9,472 nt of DNA from an uncultured Peptococcaceae bacterium (GCA_937922955.1 CALAKO010000043.1:1-9472), one strand, 5' to 3'; counted from the first letter of the stretch, positions 1-4,943 are shown. Notes: generated from the sequence alone by a model not told the origin. Program-made: numbers and translations.

Positions 1-336
1 CCCCTTTTCTTTGGAGGCGACGAAGTCAATGAATCTGGCGATGTCGTCCAATGCTTCTTCGGAGAACTCTTTGCCTTCGAAGTGGGCGGCAATGGTTTCA
101 GGTACATAGCTAGTTTTGGCGAAAGTATCCGAGGAATCATCACAATCAATAAAGCGAGCAGTTGGAATACCTAGAACTTTTGATAGGGATATTATAGTAG
201 TACGTTTCATATTGGCAATTTGTCCAGATTCGTATCTCGATATGGTAGCTTCACTTACTCCTACAGCATCGCCTAGTTCTTTCATTGTCATACCGAGTTC
301 TATACGTTTGCTTTTTATCAAGTCTTTAATTTCCAT
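1..336 (-). CDS. CI-like XRE-family phage repressor (3' end cut by window)
   Basis: Probable lysogeny repressor, a cytoplasmic DNA-binding protein expected to keep the lytic genes off. The 112 codons visible begin MEIKDLIKSKRIELGMTMKE; an XRE helix-turn-helix covers roughly residues 4-60, with the recognition-helix segment VSEATISRYESG at about 27-38. The tail around residues 90-110 (FSEEALDDIARFIDFVASK) is an amphipathic helix of the type that ends short XRE repressors, so the stop is probably near, but a C-terminal domain outside the window cannot be excluded. The start is set by a strong AGGAGGTGAT at 341-350 on the minus strand. It diverges from the cro-like gene at 487, with inverted-repeat operators between them. 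The HTH class is seen directly; the role as CI is inferred from the divergent arrangement. Confidence 0.85.
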   Translation of the reverse strand, partial: MEIKDLIKSKRIELGMTMKELGDAVGVSEATISRYESGQIANMKRTTIISLSKVLGIPTARFIDCDDSSDTFAKTSYVPETIAAHFEGKEFSEEALDDIARFIDFVASKEKG

Positions 337-359
337 TTACATCACCTCCTGTTTCTGTA

Positions 360-388
360 ATTATAAAATATAACTTGCATTTTTGCAA
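360..388 (-). promoter_or_regulatory. Promoter of the CI-like repressor gene
   Basis: On the minus strand a TTGCAA (388-383) is followed after 17 bp by a perfect TATAAT (365-360), just upstream of the ribosome binding site of the repressor gene. The inverted repeat at 374-389 covers the -35 box and part of the spacer, so a bound regulator should block this promoter. The -35 box matches the consensus at four of six positions. Confidence 0.65.
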
Positions 389-389
389 G
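374..389. promoter_or_regulatory. Operator O1, inverted repeat CTTGCA-N4-TGCAAG
   Basis: Perfect 6-bp half sites CTTGCA and TGCAAG separated by TTTT. It lies over the -35 region of the leftward repressor promoter. The same half sites recur at 458-474 and 691-707, which points to a common binding protein, most likely the CI-like or Cro-like product. Confidence 0.7.
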
Positions 390-412
390 ATATTTGATAA
401 AAATCAAAAAAA

Positions 413-429
413 CTTGCGTTTTATGCATT
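413..429. promoter_or_regulatory. Operator O2, degenerate inverted repeat
   Basis: CTTGCG, five spacer bases, then TGCATT: five and four of six positions match the half sites of O1 and O3. It touches the -35 box of the rightward promoter at 428-433. Degenerate sites between two good ones are common in phage switches, but this one is supported by similarity and position only. Confidence 0.4.
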
Positions 430-456
430 GACACAATGGTAAATTTTTTGTATTAT
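428..456 (+). promoter_or_regulatory. Rightward early (PR-like) promoter
   Basis: A perfect TTGACA at 428-433, a 17-bp spacer and TATTAT at 451-456 form a strong sigma-A-type promoter pointing into the cro-like gene and the following plus-strand genes. Operator-like repeats O2 and O3 abut its -35 box and its start region. Confidence 0.8.
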
Positions 457-457
457 A

Positions 458-474
458 CTTGCATAAGATGCAAG
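458..474. promoter_or_regulatory. Operator O3, inverted repeat CTTGCA-N5-TGCAAG
   Basis: Perfect half sites with a 5-bp spacer (TAAGA), immediately downstream of the -10 box and running into the ribosome binding site of the cro-like gene. A protein here would block initiation from the rightward promoter. The right half site belongs to a 21-bp stretch repeated exactly at 780-800. Confidence 0.7.
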
Positions 475-486
475 GAGGTGAGATGG

Positions 487-699
487 ATGGACCCAGAATT
501 ATTAAAGTATCATGCCGCGAAATCAGGTTATTCCATGTCAAAGTTAGCAGAAGCATTAGGAATAAATGCTTCAACACTAAGTAGAAAACTAAATGGTGAT
601 ACTGATTTTACACGTTCAGAAATTGTTATTTTAAAAAAATGTTTACATTTATCATTAGAGGATGTTGATTTAATTTTTTTTACACAGGAACTTGCATAA
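487..699 (+). CDS. Cro-like small XRE-family regulator
   Basis: A 70-aa protein made almost entirely of one XRE helix-turn-helix: MSKLAEALGINASTLSRKLNG near residues 15-35, followed by helices that close the domain. Small single-domain XRE proteins divergent from a CI-like repressor normally act as Cro, shutting repressor synthesis and tuning early transcription. The start at ATG 487 is chosen because AGGAGGTG at 473-480 lies six bases upstream. An in-frame upstream reading back to 394 would run through the promoter and operators and is not believed. ATG 483 is in another frame. Operator O4 overlaps the stop codon, so the end of the gene may itself be a binding site. Confidence 0.85.
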   Translation: MDPELLKYHAAKSGYSMSKLAEALGINASTLSRKLNGDTDFTRSEIVILKKCLHLSLEDVDLIFFTQELA

Positions 700-707
700 A
701 ATGCAAG
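691..707. promoter_or_regulatory. Operator O4, inverted repeat over the cro-like stop codon
   Basis: CTTGCA, TAAAA, TGCAAG. With the preceding A it matches O3 at 17 of 18 positions. It spans the last codons and stop of the cro-like gene, about 230 bp beyond O3. The distance would suit looping or a roadblock. No convincing promoter was found next to it. Confidence 0.55.
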
Positions 708-797
708 TGGACTGGATGATATAGAAAAAGAAGGTGATTGAATGAAAAGTACGAAATAAAATGCTGGAACGTGGCATTTTGCAAGGAGGTGAGATGG

Positions 798-1157
798 ATG
801 AATGAGAAGTTGAGAAGGTTTCTAACGCAAGATAATCCTAGCGATGAAGAACTGGAATTGTTCCTATTTGCGATGAATCAGCAATTTCGTGGAATACAGG
901 GTGTTTTGGTGTGGTTATGCCACGAAATTAAGCAACAACAGCTATCACTTGATAAATGGATTATTCCTCGTTTGAAATCAGAAAGGCCAATTTCGGACGG
1001 GCTTCGAAATGAACTTCGAATAGCTATGGATACAATGCGAGGGACGGTGATGTCTCTTGATGTTGCTATTGAATATCTAAATTTTTTTCAGGATGAAAGG
1101 AACAGGCATTATATGGAAGCTGATGTGATTGGACATTTTGACTGGCAAAAAAAATAA
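798..1157 (+). CDS. Unrecognised 119-aa early protein, paralogue of 2514-2870 (copy A)
   Basis: Function not recognised. The protein opens with MNEKLRRFLTQDNPSDEELE and continues LFLFAMNQQ; this N-terminal block of about 28 residues is shared almost exactly with the product at 2514-2870, while the rest aligns more loosely: WIIPRL in the middle, and a C-terminus of the form NRxYxEADxxxHFxxxKK. It looks wholly helical, with no signal peptide, membrane segment or cysteine cluster. ATG 798 is chosen because AAGGAGGTG at 783-791 lies six bases before it; that ribosome binding site is part of a 21-bp exact repeat of the cro-like leader. The gene faces the DUF2513-like gene, whose terminator hairpin begins on its stop codon. 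A role in phage establishment or exclusion is possible but unproven. Confidence 0.8.
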   Translation: MNEKLRRFLTQDNPSDEELELFLFAMNQQFRGIQGVLVWLCHEIKQQQLSLDKWIIPRLKSERPISDGLRNELRIAMDTMRGTVMSLDVAIEYLNFFQDERNRHYMEADVIGHFDWQKK

Positions 1158-1179
1158 CGGCCAGTTTAATTGGCCGTTA
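1147..1179 (-). terminator. Intrinsic terminator for DUF2513-like gene A
   Basis: A 9-bp perfect stem (1155-1163 with 1171-1179, core ACGGCCA/TGGCCGT) and a 7-base loop. On the minus strand it is followed by eight T residues (1154-1147). It therefore ends minus-strand transcription, exactly at the stop codon of the facing gene. The plus-strand side has no T tract. Confidence 0.8.
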
Positions 1180-1193
1180 CAAGTTGGAGAGTG

Positions 1194-1628
1194 TCAAATA
1201 CCCATTTTATTAAGCATGTACGATTGAAGAAGCTGGGATAGAGTTGACAATGTGAATGATTTTATGGTGTTTCCGTATTTTATTTTAAACTCTTCCCAGT
1301 ATGATGTGTCTCTAACCGAGTTTAGGTAGTCATACCCTGCTTGAGTGATTCGGATGAGTTGATAGTTTTTGCAGTTAGTTTCATAGAAGGTAGGATATTC
1401 GCTAAGTTCTATAAAACCGCTATCGGCAAGCAGTTCAAAGTGCTGTGAGATGCGACAAAATTCTTGTATGTATGGTGTTCTGGTTTGAGTAGGACTGAAA
1501 TCATCAATTTCATTGGGGTATTGTTGAGGGTCGATGAAATCATCAACGTAGAAAGTTTTTTCTTGTGACAGATCATCAGCTTCTACGATTAAGAGTATTT
1601 CACGAATTAGGTCAAGGTCTCGTTCCAT
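1194..1628 (-). CDS. DUF2513-like protein, copy A
   Basis: 144 aa beginning MERDLDLIREILLIVE. The N-terminus [RD]DLDL(I/V)xxIL and the ending in which a Y/H-Q-Y-L or YDYLNSVRDxxxW helix precedes a basic amphipathic helix match the DUF2513 pattern as I remember it: a winged-helix-like small phage and bacterial family of unknown function. The middle, ISQHFELLADSGFIEL, looks like the winged-helix segment 'HxxLLxDxGLI'. The start at 1628 follows AAAGGAAGTG on the minus strand; a longer reading back to 1742 would cross the promoter. A second copy is at 2927-3340. It is the only minus-strand unit here besides its paralogue and the repressor, with its own promoter and terminator, which suggests expression in the lysogen. 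Confidence 0.75.
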   Translation of the reverse strand: MERDLDLIREILLIVEADDLSQEKTFYVDDFIDPQQYPNEIDDFSPTQTRTPYIQEFCRISQHFELLADSGFIELSEYPTFYETNCKNYQLIRITQAGYDYLNSVRDTSYWEEFKIKYGNTIKSFTLSTLSQLLQSYMLNKMGI

Positions 1629-1652
1629 AATAAGCACTTCCTTTCTGAAGTG

Positions 1653-1664
1653 ATTATAGCATAT
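1653..1664 (-). promoter_or_regulatory. Extended -10 promoter of DUF2513-like gene A
   Basis: On the minus strand the sequence reads ATATGCTATAATCA: a perfect TATAAT (1658-1653) with the TG extension one base upstream. It sits about 25 bp before the start codon. No good -35 box is visible. A near-identical element (13 of 14 bases) stands before gene B at 3363-3376. Confidence 0.7.
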
Positions 1665-1695
1665 TAGTTGGCAGTCTGGCAGGGAAGTGATTGGA

Positions 1696-1923
1696 TTGTT
1701 CAAAGGTCCTAGCATTGATAAAACGCTGGCAGAGAACCGCATGAGTTTTTTGTTGAAACTAAAAGACGACCTCCGCGAAAATGTGGGCTTTAGTTACCGC
1801 GGGATCGCTAATACGGAACAGAGCAATGCTCTGGATATGTTGTTTGAATCAATTGACCAAATGCTAGCCGCAGATGCTAAATACCTGGCATCTGATGAAT
1901 GCAAAACTGTGCCACGTTGGTGA
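1696..1923 (+). CDS. Unrecognised 75-aa protein
   Basis: Small, charged, probably helical protein of unknown function (begins FKGPSIDKTLAENRMSFLLK after the start, ends KTVPRW). Start choice is uncertain: TTG at 1696 lies eight bases after AGGGAAG (1681-1687), whereas the in-frame GTG at 1687 overlaps that site; ATG 1744 has no ribosome binding site. The start diverges from DUF2513-like gene A, and the upstream stretch holds that gene's promoter. It is followed 25 bp later by the excisionase-like gene, probably in one transcript. Confidence 0.6.
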   Translation: MFKGPSIDKTLAENRMSFLLKLKDDLRENVGFSYRGIANTEQSNALDMLFESIDQMLAADAKYLASDECKTVPRW

Positions 1924-1948
1924 TTGTTAATAGAGGGAGGTGAACGAT

Positions 1949-2200
1949 ATGACGTTGGATGAAACAATTGCCGGTGCTGTTGTGCAAGCTGTGTTGAAAG
2001 AAATCAGGCCGATGCTGGAACGCTCAGAGAATCGCGTGTTATGCGAGGCTACGGTGCTTGAGATGCTGGGTATTTCAGCTCAGACGTTGCGGCGTATGCG
2101 TGCGGATGGGCTGGTGGCTTATCGGCCGTATGGTACGAAGTATTACTATTTCGAGAAAGATCTGGAAGCGTATTTGAAGCGCAATGGACGCGCGGTGTAG
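1949..2200 (+). CDS. Excisionase/MerR-like HTH DNA-binding protein
   Basis: 83 aa. The segment from about residue 30 to 80 (LCEATVLEMLGISAQTLRRM, then GLVAYRPYGTKYYYFEKDLEAYL) is the HTH_17 winged-helix pattern: a helix-turn-helix, a short wing ending in a tyrosine-rich strand, then 'DLEAYL'. Such proteins serve as phage excisionases or small regulators, bending DNA or recruiting partners. The N-terminal 28 residues form a separate helix, possibly for dimerisation. ATG 1949 is eight bases after GAGGGAGG at 1933-1940; the in-frame GTG at 1940 overlaps that site. No integrase is in the window, so excisionase activity is inferred only. Confidence 0.75.
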   Translation: MTLDETIAGAVVQAVLKEIRPMLERSENRVLCEATVLEMLGISAQTLRRMRADGLVAYRPYGTKYYYFEKDLEAYLKRNGRAV

Positions 2201-2211
2201 AAGGGAGGGGG

Positions 2212-2262
2212 ATGTTTTAGCAGAAGATGTTGAGGCATTTGTGCGCAGCTGTAATGAGTGGT
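2212..2262 (+). pseudogene. Possible tiny gene with a frame break after the second codon
   Basis: A very strong ribosome binding site (AAGGGAGGGGG, 2201-2211) leads to ATG 2212, but the frame reads ATG TTT TAG and stops. In the -1 frame the sequence continues through TTA GCA GAA to a stop at 2260-2262 and reads LAEDVEAFVRSCNEW, which looks like coding text. One more T in the T4 run, or a -1 slip on it, would restore a 17-aa peptide. A sequencing or replication indel is the simplest explanation. Confidence 0.3.
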
Positions 2263-2279
2263 AGGGGGTGATTTATAAA

Positions 2280-2501
2280 GTGAACAAGAAATTGCAAGTA
2301 AATAGTGAAGAAGAATTACAAAGGCGAGTAGAGGAGATCTCTCGAAAAATAGATGAATGGGAAGAAGTGAAAAAACGTGTGGAGAAACTTGAAAGAGATC
2401 AGGTTGATTTACTTAAAGAAATTGTGAGCATTCATGAAAGTGATGCAGAACTTGGAAAAATACTCATGGATTTATTTCAAAGAATCAATCAAAAAACATA
2501 G
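2280..2501 (+). CDS. Short coiled-coil protein of unknown function
   Basis: 73 aa with no recognised family. Residues 10-55 are dense in E, K, R and regularly spaced hydrophobics (VEEISRKIDEWEEVKKRVEK and on), which predicts a coiled coil; it ends in an amphipathic helix. GTG 2280 is preferred, nine bases after TAGGGGGTG (2262-2270); the in-frame GTG at 2268 lies inside that site. The stop codon TAG overlaps the AGGAG of the next gene, so the two are probably translationally coupled. Confidence 0.65.
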   Translation: MNKKLQVNSEEELQRRVEEISRKIDEWEEVKKRVEKLERDQVDLLKEIVSIHESDAELGKILMDLFQRINQKT

Positions 2502-2513
2502 GAGTGATATTGA

Positions 2514-2870
2514 ATGCAAGAAAAGTTGAAAGGGTTTCTAATGAAAGATGTCCCTAGTGATGAAGAATTAGAGTTGTTTTTGTTTGCAATGAATAATCAA
2601 AGTGCTGCACTCAGAGGTGTGATAGAAAAGATGATTGGTGCCATTGAGGAACATGTAAAAACAGTCGATTTATGGATTGTTCCACGATTACAATCTACAA
2701 AACCTCTACCGAAGGGGACATGGAATGAGATAAGAAATGCGATGCGAACGTTGGAAATGTTGCAGTTGTATCTTGAAAAGGCCTCAGACTTTGTTGGAAT
2801 GAAGGTTGAGAAAGCAAATAGGAAATACCATGAAGCAGATGATGTTCGCCATTTTCACCAGAAGAAATAA
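2514..2870 (+). CDS. Unrecognised 118-aa early protein, paralogue of 798-1157 (copy B)
   Basis: Function not recognised. It starts MQEKLKGFLMKDVPSDEELE and continues LFLFAMNNQ, matching copy A through the whole N-terminal block. Further matches are WIVPRL (copy A: WIIPRL), an NE(I/L)R-AM stretch and the C-terminal NRKYHEADDVRHFHQKK. The strong N-terminal and weaker central conservation suggests a fixed interaction surface and a diverging partner-binding part. AGGAG at 2500-2504 supports ATG 2514. Like copy A it converges on a DUF2513-like gene across a short gap with a hairpin. It belongs to the plus-strand early transcript with the coiled-coil gene before it. Confidence 0.8.
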   Translation: MQEKLKGFLMKDVPSDEELELFLFAMNNQSAALRGVIEKMIGAIEEHVKTVDLWIVPRLQSTKPLPKGTWNEIRNAMRTLEMLQLYLEKASDFVGMKVEKANRKYHEADDVRHFHQKK

Positions 2871-2900
2871 AAATCTCGTAAGTATTGTGGTACTTACGAG
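2868..2900 (-). terminator. Intrinsic terminator for DUF2513-like gene B
   Basis: A perfect 10-bp stem, CTCGTAAGTA (2875-2884) with TACTTACGAG (2891-2900), and a 6-base loop. On the minus strand it is followed by ATTTTTATTTC-like T-rich sequence; on the plus strand no T run follows. It thus serves the minus-strand gene, just as the hairpin at 1155-1179 does for copy A. Confidence 0.7.
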
Positions 2901-2926
2901 CGGAGAATAGTTAGTTGTTTATGAAA

Positions 2927-3340
2927 CTAAAAAATTAGTTGCCGAAGGGCTTCTACACTAAGTACGTCCATGGCTCCCAAAAATCCAGTTTTTAATTTTT
3001 CTTTTAGTCGATTGAATGTGGTGTCGTTACGTAGCATTGCAAGATATTGATGACCTTCTAAGGTCAAGCCTGTAGCATCGGAAAGACCTGGACGAATACA
3101 GAAGTCTGTTGCGGGAACACCCAAAAAATTTAATGGATGTGCATCTAATAATCCACTATCAACAAGTAATTTCATGTGATAGGAAACGCGGATGAATTCG
3201 TTGTCATAAGGTGTATAACCCTCTCCTTCATTTGGAAATTCTTCTTCGTTGATGAAGTTTCTTGTCGAGATAGAACCAGAGGGCGGTAGTTCTTCTATGG
3301 TAGTAAGAATATGAAGCACTAGATCAAGGTCAAAACGCAT
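2927..3340 (-). CDS. DUF2513-like protein, copy B
   Basis: 137 aa beginning MRFDLDLVLHILTTIEE, aligned with copy A at 1194-1628 over the full length: the N-terminal DLDL block, the FI(N/D)xxx(F/Y)PNE stretch, the ISQHFELLADSGFIEL-like segment (VSYHMKLLVDSGLLDA here), TxEGHQYLAMLRNDTTF, and a basic C-terminal helix. The GLTLEGHQYL motif is the most DUF2513-like part. The molecular function of the family is unknown to me. ATG 3340 is nine bases after AGGAG (3354-3350, minus strand); a TTG at 3349 would lie inside that site. It has its own promoter and terminator and is convergent with the gene at 2514. Confidence 0.78.
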   Translation of the reverse strand: MRFDLDLVLHILTTIEELPPSGSISTRNFINEEEFPNEGEGYTPYDNEFIRVSYHMKLLVDSGLLDAHPLNFLGVPATDFCIRPGLSDATGLTLEGHQYLAMLRNDTTFNRLKEKLKTGFLGAMDVLSVEALRQLIF

Positions 3341-3364
3341 GTTAATCAACTCCTTTCATAGATG

Positions 3365-3376
3365 ATTATAACATAT
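3365..3376 (-). promoter_or_regulatory. Extended -10 promoter of DUF2513-like gene B
   Basis: On the minus strand the sequence reads ATATGTTATAATCA, a perfect TATAAT (3370-3365) with the TG extension. The same 14-base element with one change precedes copy A, at a comparable distance from the start codon. No convincing -35 box is seen. Confidence 0.7.
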
Positions 3377-3429
3377 GGAAAAGATGAATTTGTAGAAAAG
3401 ACTCAGGATAGATGGAAGAGGTGGTGTAG

Positions 3430-3885
3430 GTGAGCAGAATTTATGATGTTGGATATTTGGCGGCACAGCTGGAAAACATTGTGAATATCTATGGTGGGAT
3501 TAAAGAATTTATGGTTGCGTCGGGAGCAAAGAGACAAACCTTGCGGCGGATTATGTTGGGCAAGCCTTGTCGGTTGAGCACAGTGGAGCGGTTTGCTGAA
3601 TATGACAACAAGAGTATTGCAGAAATGTTTTTGGATCCAGATGTAGAAACAGAATGGTATAGGGATTCGGCATTGGAATATGTGTCCCAAAATATCCGGA
3701 AGATTAGTGAGGCATCAGAAATGGATATTGAAACAATTGCAGGTTGTGCCAGTATCTTGCCAAAAACTTATGAGTTGTATTTGGCAGGCCTGATGTATTC
3801 AATGACGAATACGCTGCAGAGAATTGCTAATGTTCTCGAGGTAGAGGTAGCGGATCTTTTTTTGCCACTGGAAGGGAGTGAGTGA
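3430..3885 (+). CDS. Regulator with two XRE-like HTH segments
   Basis: 151 aa. Residues about 85-145 read as an XRE domain: IRKISEASEMDIETIAGCAS, then LPKTYELYLAG, then TLQRIANVLEVEVADLF, which follows the classic 'LxxIAxxLxVxxxDLF' ending. Residues about 12-67 (GGIKEFMVASGAKRQTLRRI, then RLSTVERFAEYDNKSIAEMF) show the same helix pattern, so the protein may carry two DNA-binding domains in tandem. The recognition helix of the second copy lacks the usual S-x-I-S-x-(I/Y)-E signature and may be degenerate. GTG 3430 follows GAGGTG (3418-3423) at six bases. It diverges from DUF2513-like gene B and heads the next plus-strand operon, so it may regulate one or both. Exact role unknown. Confidence 0.65.
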   Translation: MSRIYDVGYLAAQLENIVNIYGGIKEFMVASGAKRQTLRRIMLGKPCRLSTVERFAEYDNKSIAEMFLDPDVETEWYRDSALEYVSQNIRKISEASEMDIETIAGCASILPKTYELYLAGLMYSMTNTLQRIANVLEVEVADLFLPLEGSE

Positions 3886-3887
3886 GA

Positions 3888-3962
3888 ATGTCAGAGGATG
3901 AAATTTTGGAGTTGTTGTGGGAAGAGATGAAAGGAGGAAGTCACAATGAAGCGGCCGAATGA
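3888..3962 (+). CDS. Possible 24-aa peptide
   Basis: ATG 3888 follows GGGAGTGAG a few bases after the stop of the HTH gene and gives MSEDEILELLWEEMKGGSHN plus four residues, acidic and probably helical. It overlaps the short reading frame from 3946. The coding look is fair, but at this length it could be a leader that couples translation across the operon. Confidence 0.4.
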   Translation: MSEDEILELLWEEMKGGSHNEAAE

Positions 3963-3984
3963 TCTAGAAGGTGAAACGATGTGA
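3946..3984 (+). CDS. Possible 12-aa leader peptide
   Basis: A strong ribosome binding site (AAAGGAGGAAG, 3930-3940) sits five bases before ATG 3946, giving MKRPNDLEGETM and a stop that overlaps the GTG start of the next gene (ATGTGA). The site is stronger than needed for so short a product, so translational coupling to the gene at 3981 is the likely purpose. Alternatively it is a decayed gene. Confidence 0.35.
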   Translation: MKRPNDLEGETM

Positions 3985-4148
3985 AGAATTTTGAAAAGAA
4001 CATCGACAAAGTATTTGGAGCTGGTGACTGTGCGATCTATAAGCTGCGAATGGGTAAGCAGTTGCACATTGGGGATGGATGCAGCCGAAAGTGCAAGGAG
4101 TGCCAGGCAGAGTCTAAAAAGTGGCTGTTGGAAGAGGCGAAGGAGTGA
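3981..4148 (+). CDS. 55-aa Cys-rich small phage protein
   Basis: Starts at GTG 3981, seven bases after AAGGTG (3968-3973), and reads MKNFEKNIDKVFGAGDCAIY and on to a stop at 4146-4148. Four cysteines (C17, C34, C38, C41; the last three as CSRKCKEC) could bind zinc. No family is recognised. The last codons carry the AAGGAGTGAGG site of the next gene. It is too short for many gene callers, but codon use and both flanking ribosome binding sites support it. Confidence 0.6.
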   Translation: MKNFEKNIDKVFGAGDCAIYKLRMGKQLHIGDGCSRKCKECQAESKKWLLEEAKE

Positions 4149-4154
4149 GGATGT

Positions 4155-4553
4155 ATGTTGAAGAATGTTAGACGACCAGCGCGTATTCACAGAGAAGCAA
4201 AACTACTATTGGACAGCATGAAGTATAAAAGGATCAGTCAATCGGAGTGGGATGCTGGAGCTGTGATGGGATTGGCGGATGATTTGATTCAGAGCATGGA
4301 GCGGCCAATGGTGTCGTATGGGTTGGATGAGTTGTATGTTGTGGCGAGGTTTTTGCATGATGCGCAATTTTCTTATACGGATGTATTGGGCATTGAAGAA
4401 TCTGACGACGGAGTTGTGACGTATCTCGAAAGTGATGCTGAAGATACGGCTTGTCAGATTGTATTAATGGCAATTTGTATGATGATGAAACAGCACGTTG
4501 AAGATGGTGTGATGAAAATTATTGGAGGGTTGTTGGATGACTCGACAGAATAG
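4155..4553 (+). CDS. Unrecognised 132-aa acidic protein
   Basis: Function not recognised. The basic N-terminus (MLKNVRRPARIHREAKLLLD) is followed by an acidic, largely helical body and a hydrophobic helix near residues 100-112 (CQIVLMAICMMMK), which is short and more likely a buried helix than a membrane span. AGGAG at 4141-4145 lies nine bases before ATG 4155; ATG 4151 is in another frame and stops at once. Its end overlaps the start of the small membrane protein gene by 17 bases, so the two are coupled. Confidence 0.65.
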   Translation: MLKNVRRPARIHREAKLLLDSMKYKRISQSEWDAGAVMGLADDLIQSMERPMVSYGLDELYVVARFLHDAQFSYTDVLGIEESDDGVVTYLESDAEDTACQIVLMAICMMMKQHVEDGVMKIIGGLLDDSTE

Positions 4554-4728
4554 AATTTTTCGCAATGCGATGTTCTTTGAAGTGATGCTTGAAGTTGTTG
4601 GGATCTTCATGGATTGGCCGAGTGTGGCAGAGGTAGCGGTTGTGGCGTTGGCAACGACGGCGATTTTGTGGCAGGTGTTTTTATCTGGAGAACAGAAACG
4701 AGGAGAGCGGCGATGCAATTCTCGTTGA
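4537..4728 (+). CDS. Small single-pass membrane protein
   Basis: 63 aa with one hydrophobic stretch, roughly residues 31-52 (VAEVAVVALATTAILWQVFL), after a moderately hydrophobic N-terminal segment and before a basic tail (KRGERRCNSR). This predicts a bitopic inner-membrane peptide with the basic tail in the cytoplasm. ATG 4537 follows GGAGGG (4524-4529) by seven bases. It overlaps both neighbours, typical of a tight phage operon. It is too far from lysis genes to be called a holin; an exclusion or anchoring role is only a possibility. Confidence 0.6.
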   Translation: MTRQNRIFRNAMFFEVMLEVVGIFMDWPSVAEVAVVALATTAILWQVFLSGEQKRGERRCNSR

Positions 4729-4943
4729 GACGAATGTTGGTGGCTATGGATGGTGAAGGAAGATCGCTTGAGAATGTGATTGTAGAAGGTGAACGGATGC
4801 GTGTGATTGATCGTCGTGGTGTGTGGCATGAGGGTGTCTTAAAGCGCGTGCTGGGTGATGCGATTGTGCTTATAGAAGATAACGGCTATGAGAGAATGCT
4901 GATATTTAACAATATTGATCATGTCGAGAGGGTGAGACGATGA
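4713..4943 (+). CDS. 76-aa beta-rich protein, possibly Sm/SH3-like
   Basis: Unrecognised by name. From residue 24 on (VEGERMRVIDRRGVWHEGVL, then AIVLIEDNGYERMLIFNNIDHVERV) the text alternates short strands with turns. The arrangement 'strand, G-x-L/V strand, D-A-I-V-L strand, I-strand, V-strand' resembles small barrel folds of the Sm or SH3 type. This is inference from pattern only. ATG 4713 is seven bases after AGGAG (4701-4705); the frame is open back to 4614 but there it only shadows the previous gene. It joins the next gene by ATGA overlap. Confidence 0.65.
   Translation: MQFSLRRMLVAMDGEGRSLENVIVEGERMRVIDRRGVWHEGVLKRVLGDAIVLIEDNGYERMLIFNNIDHVERVRR

Noticed and set aside
116..373. Plus-strand open frame opposite the repressor
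   Set aside because: It is antisense to the CI-like repressor gene, without a ribosome binding site and with no protein-like features.
394..486. N-terminal extension of the cro-like frame
   Set aside because: It runs through the rightward promoter and operator O3, while a proper ribosome binding site sits six bases before ATG 487.
742..805. Two tiny plus-strand frames (742-759 and 761-805) between the cro-like gene and copy A
   Set aside because: Products of 5 and 14 residues; the second only overlaps the start of copy A. Nothing beyond an AAGGTG site supports them.
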